A stretch of 64,000 bases of DNA, from assembly GCA_033032865.1 (NCBI GenBank), contig JAWHQI010000079.1, positions 7,196,501-7,260,500 on the forward strand. Reading direction: 5' to 3'. The position numbers and the translations under genes are program-made. The number at the start of each line of letters is the position of its first letter. The first letter of the stretch is position 1. This stretch comes from Dactylorhiza incarnata (taxonomy: Eukaryota; Streptophyta; Magnoliopsida; Asparagales; Orchidaceae). This document shows, one piece after another, positions 11,522 through 21,900 of this stretch. The notes under the pieces were generated by a model, which saw only the letters and a list, made by a program, of their open reading frames with translations, was not told where the DNA came from and did not search any database.

Positions 11522-12529
11522 AGAACAGACGAGGGCATGTGGTTGATGAGATAGCAAGTAGTAGATGCAGCAAAGTGTCAGTAGGTGGTGGGGACGTGCA
11601 TTTGGAACATAGGAGAGCGTGCAACTTCGATAAGATGATGGTTCTTCCGCTCAACAACACAATTTTGTTGCGGTGTGTAAGGATAGGAGGTTTGGTGGAG
11701 GATACCCAATAGGGTACAAGTTTCTTGAAATGCATGCCCAGTGTATTCGCGTGAATTATCAGTGCGAAGAACTTTGATAGAGCGGGAAAATTGCATTTTG
11801 GTTTCAACTGCAAAGGAGCGGAAGAGGGATAGAAACTTAGAGTGATCAAGCGTCGGGTACAGGCATGTCATCCGTAAGTGGGCATCAATAAATGTAAGAA
11901 AATAACGATATCCAGAGACACTTTCTGTTTTATAAGAACCCCGGATGTCAGAATGCACTAAATTAAAAGGAGCAGAGCTCCGAGTACAATAAGGGAAAAC
12001 AAAACGGTGTTGTTTCCCATAAATACATGATTCACAATCAAAAATAGATAAAGGAAAGTCTGGAAGAGACTTCTGAGGGTGGGAAGAGGAGGATGGCCAA
12101 GACACCGGTGCCAATCAACATAGCTGATGGAAACGAGAACGGTCGGGGGAAGATCCAGAGTGTAAAGCCTATTTGAGAGTCTCCCTCTACCAATGGTAGT
12201 CCGTGTTTGCCGATCCTGCACAACAAAAGAAGAAGAAAAGAAAGTGATAAGCAGTCAAGATCTTGAGTAAGGCGGTTAACAGAAAGTAGATTAAAGCAAT
12301 ATCCAGAAACATGAAGAACGGAGCGAAGAGAGGGGGAGGGGTTAGGGGCACATCGTCAGAGCCAGTAACTGGAGTGGTGTCGTCATTCGCCACCGTAATG
12401 AACTTAGGACACGGAGAATCCAAGTACTGAGAAGACATTGTCGGAGTAATATGATTGGTGGCACCCGAGTCCACAATCCAAGAGGGACAATGGGACAAAC
12501 ATGAGGTAACTTCGTTGGAGACAGGGGCA

Positions 12530-13664
12530 ACAGAGTTGGAAGGGCGAGAGATTATTGCACGAAGATTCTGGAGTTACTCACGTAAGGTGTCAATATCGGC
12601 ATGGGAGGAGGAAGGTCCATCAACAACAGGGGAAGCATGTGGCAGAGAAGAAGCTGGCGGTGGGTAACCATGTTTCTGAAAGCAAGTAGCCTCAGTGTGA
12701 TTGGGCCTGCCACAATTAGTACACAAGCGAGGGGGTTGACCCCTAGAATGATGGAGACCATCGCGCCCACCACCCCAAGATCCAAAACGGACTCCATGAG
12801 CAGGAGAAGGTAGAGGTTTGTTGTCTGAACCATGGTGGAGGAAAACTGGAGGAGAGGACACCGGGAGTTCAGGTGGTGGTGTTACCTTTAACAACATGGA
12901 ACACACATCAGGCAGAGATGGAATAGTAGGAGAGGAAATGATATGTGCTCGGACACTGTGGAGGTGCAGGGGAACATGGGCCATCGTTGATGAAATAACA
13001 ACTTTTTTCTAAGCCCGTTGAGCGGCTAGATCCGGTGTTGGGGGCTGGTGCTGAATCTAAGCCTAGACAAGAGTTTTGGACTGGGTAACAAAGGAAGTGA
13101 GGTCATCATCTGCACCCGGGTCGGTATTCTGAAGAGTCATGAAATATCAAACAAGTGTTGGAGGATATCTTTCCCAGAGTAAAGAGTGGAGCTCATCCCA
13201 CATTGCTTTGGCGGTGATGTGATACATAGCCATCCGGGGCAACAAAGGAAGTGAGGTCACCATCTGCACCCGGGTCGGTATTCTGAAGAGACATGAAAAT
13301 ATCAAACAAGTGTTGGAGGCTATCTTTCCCAGAGTAAAGAGTGGAGCTCATCCCACATTGCTTTGGCGGTGGTATGATACATAGCCATCCGATATGGTTC
13401 ATTATCCATGGAGTTCAAGATCCAAGATTGAACTCGTACATCGTCCCGAAGCCACTGCTCGGTGGGCTTAGCAGGGCTATCCCGAGTGAGGTGATGAAGA
13501 AGCCCGTTGGTTTGGAGAACACGGTGCACCGAGTGCACACATAATAAAAAATTCTTCTTCCCGGTGAGAGAGATAGTAGTGATCCGGAGTTCCCAAGCAT
13601 CAGGAAAAGGAGCTGGAGCAAGAGTCGGAAGTGTCGAGGTAGTCGATGCAGCATTCATACCCAT
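12530..13664 (-). pseudogene. Copia gag with CCHC zinc knuckle
   Basis: The N-terminal part begins at ATG 13664 and has the plant copia gag core (WLRDDVRVQSWILNSM, TAKAMWDELHSLL). The nucleic-acid-binding knuckle CTNCGRPNHTEATC lies at about 12720-12680. A direct duplication of about 153 bp (13087-13239 and 13240-13392) disrupts the frame between them. It once encoded the virus-like-particle shell protein of the element. Confidence 0.8.
13087..13392. repeat. Direct tandem duplication of about 153 bp in copia gag
   Basis: The segments 13087-13239 and 13240-13392 are nearly identical, with a few substitutions and small indels. Both contain a long shared stretch beginning aacaaaggaagtgaggtc. 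It is a local duplication inside an old gag gene. Confidence 0.85.
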
Positions 13665-14424
13665 CGGGGGCGAGTCCTCAACTACAGAGACCGCAATAGC
13701 TCAAATTGAAGAGGGCTTGGGCGGTTTCAAAGCAAGAAACCACACGAGCTTGAAAAACAAAAGGAAGGGTAGGCGGTTGCAGGAGACTGCACAAGGGTGG
13801 AAGCTGGCGGCTACAAACATTAGCCACAAGAGACCGCATGAGGACGTGTGAGGGGGGATGGCGGACCCAACGACGAGTCTGCTCAACCAGGAGGCAGCGA
13901 ATGGCTGACAGGGGAAGCAGCGGACTCGCAGGTCGCACGAGCAGGAGGTGCAAGGAGAAATTGGGACTCGCAGGTCGCGCGAGCAGGAGGTGCAAGGAGG
14001 AATTGCAACTCACAGGAGTGATGGCGGACAGGGGAAGCGGCGGACTCGCAGGTCGCACGAGCAGGAGCTATGGCGGACAGGGGAAGCGGCGGACAGGATG
14101 CGACTTGCAGGAGTGATGCAGACAAGGGAAGCAGCGGACTCGCAGGTCGCGCGAGCAGGAGGTGTCGATCGCGCGAGCAGGAGCTATGGTGGGTCCTAGT
14201 AGGCAGTGGAAAAGGCCTATAAAAGCAGCATGGGGGGTATAAGCACCACGCAGAGGAAAGTAGAGGCTCTACGCAGAGGAGCGGGCTCAATGATGAGTCC
14301 GCGAGGTCGCGCGAGCAGGGGGTTCGCAGAGAAGCGCGGGCTTAAGAAGGCAACGAGAGTATTTAGTGTATTTCATATATTTTTGTATTTCAAATAAAAA
14401 GTGACTCATCCATTGGTATTTAAG
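13665..14424. repeat. GC-rich minisatellite array with a TATA-like box
   Basis: About 13840-14190 repeats a unit built on GACTCGCAGGTCGCGCGAGC followed by AGGAGGTGCAAGGAGGAATTG (about 41 bp) and shorter variants. CCTATAAAAGCAGC at about 14217-14230 is a good plus-strand TATA box just right of the array, which would suit the U3 of an unidentified LTR. No LTR ends or coding sequence are recognised. Overlapping ORFs on both strands are by-products of the repeat. Confidence 0.6.
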
Positions 14425-15058
14425 ATCTAAAAATTGCCAAATAAAATGCGGCCCACGCAGAAATATCACAAGGACCCCCACACCCAGGGCTATCGCAAGG
14501 AAAACTATAACTGAAATCCTTTTTATTAGGCGTTAACTTGGAACCACAAAGCATATTTACTAAAATAGTTGTATGCAAACTAAGAGCAATAACATGATGA
14601 ACCGAGAAATCTCTCGGCACTATTGTTAAGAAAAATGAATTACTATTCTCATTAATAACATCCAAACCAGCTAAACATATGCTTTGACCTGGATTGAATG
14701 TCGGGCTATTTGTTGAAGATAAGAGTACATCAAACCCATATGAAGTCTTTCCATGTGCAGATTGTATCCATTGAGCAAATATGGGTTCGATTAAGATTCG
14801 TTTTTCCGGACTACCAAAAGCAAGCATGACGTCGTCATGAGCATAAAGGCCCAAGATATGGAACCCCAGAAAAAAAAAACTGGCCCAGCTTAAATGAGAT
14901 ATTATCATAGCTTCTTTATGATCTAACATTCTTGCCAATACATTATCCTCATTCTGTTCCGGATTGTAATCCATTATGAAGAATATAGACCCATGAGCAA
15001 AGACTCCTGTCACGATGAAACCAGCGATGTATTGGTGATGAGTATATAAAGTTGTCAC
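14425..15058 (-). pseudogene. psaB: Nuclear copy of chloroplast psaB fragment (NUPT)
   Basis: The 212-residue frame matches the central part of photosystem I P700 apoprotein A2: [66 protein letters not shown], then [14 protein letters not shown]. Real psaB is about 734 codons and plastid-encoded; this is about 630 bp with altered conserved residues (for example [10 protein letters not shown] where the family has a Gly-Arg-Gly-Gly run) and no start of its own. It is plastid DNA transferred to the nucleus and now decaying, lying left of AXR1 exon 10. Confidence 0.92.
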
Positions 15059-15590
15059 TTATAACCGAAAACCGTTAACCGAACTGGAACCGCAGAGAAC
15101 CGAACTGGAACTGCAGAGAACCGAACCGTTGGCGGTTCCGGTTTAAATTTTGGAAACGTGAACAACAATGGTCCGGGTGCGGGTCCGGATTGCGATCGTG
15201 CTGAAATGTCTGGGCAGCAATTAGAATTTCTGTTTAATCTCTTAACAGACCACAGAATACATCACACCACTACAAATTGCAAGTAAAAATAAAAGCAGTG
15301 GTAAAAGTAGTAAATAAGATAAGCTCCGAACTGCATTTGTAACGCATTGATTTGCCAATGCAAACTTACTACTATAAAATAGCTTATTTCAACAATCAGT
15401 TAAAATTTGGTAGAACTTTATGAAACAGCACAATTGGGAAAAAAAACAATTAAACATACAAAATAAAAACAAAATGTAAGCTTTAATTATAGCTAAATTC
15501 TGGAAGTAGTATTATAGATGGAGAATATGTTCTTTCTCGGCAAAAATAATTAATTATAATGAAGATGAAAAAACATGCGTCAGGACTTAC
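15059..15590. other. AXR1 intron 10 (proximal part)
   Basis: AT-rich intron sequence next to exon 10. It holds a 21-bp unit repeated twice (about 15078-15119, AACCGAACTGGAACCGCAGAG and variant) and a short GGAACCGCC-type inverted repeat. No further AXR1 exon is recognisable here. Confidence 0.5.
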
Positions 15591-15928
15591 AGTGAGTTTT
15601 CTGGCATTTCTGCAGAAATTCTTAATGAAGGACTTTGAAATAGAATCAGGTTCCCTGCCAATTCTCTTCAATATAGTCCTTACACGATGCTCCATAACAC
15701 GACAATCAGACTCAGCCTTAGCTTGGTAAATCTTTTGTAGGCTGACATAAAACCTGTCACCCACAATAAAAAGGATTATTTTGGAGTAAAAAGGATGTAA
15801 TGCAACAAATAAATAGAATTTGAAACTCTATATGATGAATTTGTAGACACTAACTCCGTTAAGGAGGTCATATCAGGTAAAGATCCCTCAAGGGGTGGTT
15901 CTCCAGCACCCTCATTTTCAATGAATTC
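15591..15928 (-). CDS. AXR1: AXR1 exons 9-10
   Basis: Exon 9 (15928-15855) reads [20 protein letters not shown] and ends in phase 2. Exon 10 (15753-15591) reads [20 protein letters not shown] to [14 protein letters not shown] and ends in phase 0 with a GTAAGT donor, so transcription is expected to continue left. In the family a KLCRYR-type stretch follows; it is not found down to position 1. Confidence 0.93.
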
Positions 15929-18900
15929 CTGAAAACAAGAATATATATATATATATATGAATACCATCAGTACCATTGGGTAAAAGAAGAAAAAGCCATG
16001 CATGAATTTTAATTATACTTAATATGTAAGAGAAAACTATCCATAACATTTGTTGAAAGTCAAGCTACCTTAGTCTCACCAGGGGGTGACTATATCTCTT
16101 GCTTTGGTATATTATTACAATGTGAAGTCAATCATAAAGGCACGAAATGTGAAGGAGAACTTCGTAACCTAAAGGTGTGTTCTTCAACAAATGTTCGTAT
16201 CAGAGGCGGTAAATCTCCCGTCGACGTCGACCAGAAGGCTCGGTCATGTATCGCTGCCTACGTTGTTTCGTTCGACAACGCCCCTGGTTCTCCGTCCTCC
16301 TCGATCGATCTCTGCGCCTATTCGATCGACCTCTGGTCGCACTGTCCTCGTCTACCCGCTATTTCGCGCTCGTTCTTGTCTTGGATCGGGGCTTCAGTTC
16401 CGTCCATTTGTTGGAATCGATTGCCTGTTGCAAGAGATCCGCTTGTTGTTCTTGCAGTTTTTGCTGCCGCTTCCAATTGCTTGAGCCCTGAGCTTCCTGA
16501 AGGGATTTCTTCTTCCTATGTGCTCTTATGGAGGATAAATCAAAGAGAGTTAATGTCCCTGAAGGGGTTGTTGATCAACCTAAATACTATGGAGGAAGTT
16601 CAAATGTGGATTTCACTCATGGCGTGGCTCACGTCAAACTGAATGGGAGAAACTACCTCCTATTGGCACAGTCTATACGGATATTCATTGGGAGTCGTCG
16701 AAGACTTGGATTTATTACTGGATCCAAACCTGCTCCAAGCAAGGCCGACCCCTCTTATGAGGAATGGAAAGGTGAGAAGCGTACAGTGATCAGTTGGCTT
16801 GTCAACTCTATGAAATCCAAGATTGCCAGTCAATTCTTATGCAGTCAGACTGCTAAGGAAATGTAGGAATTAATTGAACAAAATTATTCCAAAAAAAGAA
16901 CTTGACGAGAATCTATCAACTTCAAACTGAACAGATACATATGATGGGTATGAATGACTTCGAGGAGTATTACAGCAAGCTGACTCATAAGTGGGCAAAA
17001 ATTGATCAATACTCAGCTATTCAGACCACTGAAGATTACAAGACTGAACTTATGCAACGAAGGGTATTTGAAATGCTCTTTGGCCTTCCTTCAGAGCTTG
17101 AATTCCAAAGAGTTCAGATGTTAGGAAGAGATTATGTTCCTGATTTGGAGACCGTTGCCCATTACATACTAGGAGAAGCTAGTCGTATAAACTCTCTTTG
17201 TACTGATGTGCATGTGGGATATGAGAAATCTGCCCTTGTAGCTAAACAAAGGAAGTGGAATTCTAGAAATATAAAACATGAAGATAAAAGTAAGATGAAG
17301 TGTCCCTACTGTGGGAAGAAGGGACACAGAAAGGATAAGTGTTGGGACTTGCATCCAAACTTGGTACCTCCGGGTTGGAGTTGTGGCACTAGTTGACGGT
17401 ATGTGAGATCACCAACGGCTATGTACGGCACATTAGAGAATACAAGTCACCTTATGGAGGAAAATGAAAGTTTAATTAAGGAGCTAAATTCCCTGAAGGC
17501 TGGTAGACCTCCTATTACACACATGTCTGGTACCGTTGCTCATGTTCAAACTACTTCTCTATCTGCTATGAAGCCGGCTACTCCCTGGATCATTGACTCG
17601 GGAGATTTTAATTATATGATAGAATCTTCTGGTGGATTACCTCAGTCTCTGTTGCATCTGACAGTGTTAAGCTTGTTGATGGGTCTTCAGCATTGGTGAT
17701 TGGTAAAAGGATTATTCAAATCTCACATAATATTCCCCTCAAATCGGTAGTTATTGTTCTGTCATTTCTTACCAACTTGCTTTCTATGAGCAGTTTAACT
17801 AAATAACTGAATTACTATATTACCTTCTTTTCTTCTCATTGTATTTTACAGGATCTGGTGAGTGTGAAGACGCGTGGTGGTGGACATGAGCCAGGTGGTG
17901 TTGATATTATGGACACTAATCATACTTTTGGTGCTCAGAAATCCTCAAATACTGATCAATTGATGTTGTGGCATAAAATATTTGGGCATGCCAATTTGAA
18001 GACTTTGAAGCTTGCTTTCCCTAGCTCTTTTGATGTGGCTGAAACCAGAATTGACTGTCAATCTTGTGAATTTGGAAAATATTGTAGAACCAATTATACT
18101 CCTAAAATAGTCGGAGTGTAAAAAGTTTTGATTTGATATATTCTGATGTTTAGACCTCACATATATGCTCTGTGAATGGATTTCGCTATTTTGTTTCTTT
18201 CATTGATGATTACTCTCGTTTTACTTGGGTTATTTTTATGAAAAAGAAAATGAAGTATATTTTGGTTATTTTACCACTATGTGCAGACCCAATTTAGCGC
18301 TCAAATTAAAATTCTTAGGAGTGACAATGGAGATGAATTTACAGGTGGGGATCTTCAAAGGTTCCTGGGTGATCATGACATTATTTTTCGAATTTCATGT
18401 TCTGGGACTCCTCAACAGAATAGAGTAGCAGAAAGAAAAAAACCACCATATTATTGAAACTACTCGTTGTTTATTACAAGAGATGCATGTCCTTAAGGGA
18501 CTGTGGGATGAAGAAGTTCTCACTTTTGTCTACCTAATTAATCGGATGACGTCTACTTTAGAGGGGAAGTATCATTTAAAACTTCTCTGTTCAAATCTTC
18601 CAATATTTAATCTCCCTCCTAAAAATTTTGGATGTGTTGCTTTGTGCATATTGTGAGACCACATAAGGATAAATTGGGTCCGCAAGCTATTAAATGTGTT
18701 TTTGTTGGATATATTGCTAACCAAAAGGGGTATAAATGTTACTCACATTCGTTGCATAGAAGGATTATATCTAAAGATGTTACCTTCTTTGAGCACACTT
18801 CATATTATTCGGAAGAGAAAAATGTTACATATCAAGAGAAGTATGAAGATGAGGGTTGTATGATGCCACCTCTCCCAACTCTCATGGATATTCTATCTCC

Positions 18901-21900
18901 TAGTAGCTTGAATGTTCCAGTTGAAAGGAATGTGTCTACAACAGAAGGAAGAATCTTCAAATCTACCAAAGGAAACGTGTAAGAATAACTGAGCAAGAGA
19001 GTCATACTCATGTTCCACCACCCACCACCACTTTGTCATATCCAAACATTGAGAACACGCATGGAAATACATCTTCTCCTCTCCAAATTCATAGTGGTCG
19101 TACCAGATATCTTATTGTAAATATGTCGGGTATCGCTCTATCTCTCCATCACTGAAATCTTATTTTGCATCAGTTTCCTCTATTTCTATCACTAATAATT
19201 TTTCATATGTTATGTCTAATCCTCACTGGGAGAAAGCTATGGAGGTGGAGATGAATGTTCTTCAACATCAAAATACTTGAGAAATTATTTCTATCTCTCG
19301 TGGTTATCATACTGTCGGGTGAAAATGAATATATGTTATCAAATACCTTCAGGATGGGACTCTTGATAGATAAAAAGCAAAACTTGTTGCTAAAGGCTTT
19401 ACCCAAATTGATGAGATTAACTTCCATGAGATGTTTGCGCCTGTTGCTAAACTCAACTTGGTTAGAATCCTGCTATCTATTGCTGCCCACAAATCTTGGC
19501 ATTTGTCTCAATTTGATGTGAAAAATGCATTTCTCCACGGTGAATTAAAGGAAGAAATCTACATGATTCCCCCTCCTGGTAAAGAAGTACCTAAAGGACA
19601 TGGATGTTGTCTTAAGAAGGCTTTTTATGGCCTTACACAATCACCTCGGGCCTGGTTTGAAAATCTAAGTGTCAAACCCTTGGGTCTAGATTTCTCTCGT
19701 TGTACTTATGATCGCTCGGTCTTTATCTACAGAAAGGAGAAATATACCACTTCTAATTGTTTATGTGGATGATATCATTATCATCGGGACTGATGATCAA
19801 CGCATTGCTCTTATTAAAAGAGAATTGACCTCTACTTTTGAAATTAAAGATTTGGGTCTCCTTCGATATTTTCTTAGAATTGAGATTGCTAGATCTTCCG
19901 AAAAGATTATGATCTCCCAACGCAAATACGTCTTGGATCTTCTCAGTGACACTGGCTATTTGGGAGTAAAACCTGTGGATAGTCCCATGGATGCTAATTA
20001 TGATATCCACAAGGATGATTCGCCTGATCTTGAAAGAAAGTTGGACTTTCAACGCATTGTGGAGAGGTTAATTTACCTGACTATCACCAGACCCGGCATC
20101 TCATTTGCGGTTGGGTTGATAAGTCAATTTATGCATAATCCTAAAGTTCATCACCATCACGTTGCTCTTCGGATCCTTAAGTATCTAAAAAAGACCCTGG
20201 AAAAGGTATCATTTATCAAAATCATGGTCATCTTAAAGTCCAGGCCTACTGTGATACTGATTAGACTGGTTCCTCCACTGATAAAAGATCTACAAGTGGA
20301 TATTCTATCTGTGTGGGTGGAAATCTTGTTTCCTGGAAGAGTAAGAAGCAGAATGTTGTTGTCGATCTTCTGTTGAAGCCGAATATCAAGTCATTGACAT
20401 TACAACATGTGAGTTGATATGGGTTAAATCTATTTTGGGTGATATGGGGTTTCCTATACTGGAGGTCATAAACTTGCATTGCGATAATCAAGCTGCTATC
20501 CACATTGTCAACAACCATGTCTTTCATGAGAGGACTAAGCATATAGAGATTGATTGCCATTTTGTGGGAGAGAAAATTCAGAACCAAACAATTACTACTG
20601 TGTTTGTGCCTTCTAGGGTGGTAACTTGTTGATATGTTCACTAAAGCTACTTCTGGTAAAACCGTTCACACATACTCTCTCGGGCTTGGAATGATGGATG
20701 CTTATGGTGTTAGCTTGAGGGGGTGTTGAAAGTTAAGTTACCTTAGTCTCACCGGGGGGTGGTGATGCGATTATTTCGGCAAGTGCACCGATCGTTCAAG
20801 TAATAAAGTTGGGAATAAATCCCCGAGTGTCGGTCTCTTGAGGAATGCAGGTTGGGTGTACGAATCAGGTTGTGTGACTAGTGTTACACGAGCGTAAACA
20901 AACACACAAAAGGGGTTTTGGTTGGGTTTTCCTACTCTTAACAACAGTAAAAGAAATGCGGGTCGAAAACACCGCTTCGCCAGGCGAGATGGATGCAATG
21001 GCCGCGATACCGTGCTTCGTGAGGCGGATGGAGCGTGCTCTAGTGCGAGAAGAAATGAGGGTCGCAAACACCTCTTCACAAACGCCGTTAGCTCTTGCTA
21101 ACGCGGATCGAACACCTTAAGTGCGTGAGTGAGTGAGTGGATGAGTGGAGGCGAAACGATTCACAAACAAACAATGAAGAAAGAGGGAGAAACATTCATT
21201 GCAATCAAACCAAGCATAATATTGTTCAACATCTTAACGATTCAAAGATTACAACGAAAGCAAGAGGAAAGAAATAACTAAAGGATGAAGACTAGCGGCC
21301 GTTCACGGCCGGAATGGTAGGTTGTCAAGCCACCTCCGGACTCGGGCGGACTATGCTTCCGGTGTAGAGAAACTGTCACGATCTCTCTACGTAGTCCCGT
21401 CGTCTTCTACCTCAGGATTCTTCTTCTTCTCACCGGACTAGAACGGGAAAAACAGCGGCTTGAGGGCTTGCGGGTGGTGGAGAATGCTCCCGGACGATGG
21501 AGGAATGGTCGGAATGGTTGGAGAAGACTTCCCCTTGCGTAGGAGATGAAGTGGAGGTGTCCTGGAAGGGAAATCGCCGGCGTACGGACGGCCAATCGCG
21601 CTCCCGCGGCTGAATGAATGCCCTAAAAACGGAACAGGCGTATATATAGGCGCTGGAATGAATACCGCGCACGGTCATTGGCGCACGACCACTGGTCGTG
21701 CGCACTGGAATTCTGCGATCGTGCGCGCTGCCTGGGAGGAGCCTGCAATGAAATAAATTTATAAAATACATGTTCGCACGACCAATGGCGCACGACCAGC
21801 GGTCGTGCGCACTAGCGTCAGTGGTCGTGCGATAAGCCAAACAGAACTCATGAAATGGGCGTTAAGTGCGCACGAGCAAAGGCGCACGACCAGTGGTCGT

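Larger units (their letters stand above)
6490..12498 (-). pseudogene. Copia pol (protease, integrase, RT, RNase H), fragmented
   Basis: Protease at 12498-12187 shows WIVDSGATNH. Integrase at 12114-11527 shows the catalytic residues in VHSDIRG, LRTDNSREY and QQNCVVERKN. After the solo LTR the post-integrase region resumes at 10313 (PFSILFPGERPF, then FGCVFFVHHLGP). RT lies in about 9660-9014 and 8512-8400 on both sides of the MITE. RNase H is at 8331-7847 (YCDADYAGSLDDRRSTSGYC, CDSQAAIHI) and, beyond the second solo LTR, at 6605-6490. Numerous stops and frameshifts make it non-functional. Confidence 0.85.
6269..13664 (-). mobile_element. Degenerate Ty1/copia retrotransposon (minus), broken by three insertions
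   Basis: Reading leftward from 13664 the order is gag, CCHC knuckle, protease, integrase, reverse transcriptase, RNase H, then a 3' LTR at 6269-6489: the copia order. Three later insertions interrupt it: solo LTRs at 10314-11521 and 6611-7841 and a Mutator MITE at 8522-9004, each with target duplications. Removing them restores coding continuity across each junction. No 5' LTR resembling 6269-6489 is found to the right of gag, so the 5' end is truncated or replaced by the minisatellite at about 13840-14190. Confidence 0.8.

Noticed and set aside
14425..15058. A functional psaB gene
   Set aside because: It is a partial internal fragment with altered conserved residues and no start, in nuclear context; a nuclear plastid-DNA insertion explains it.
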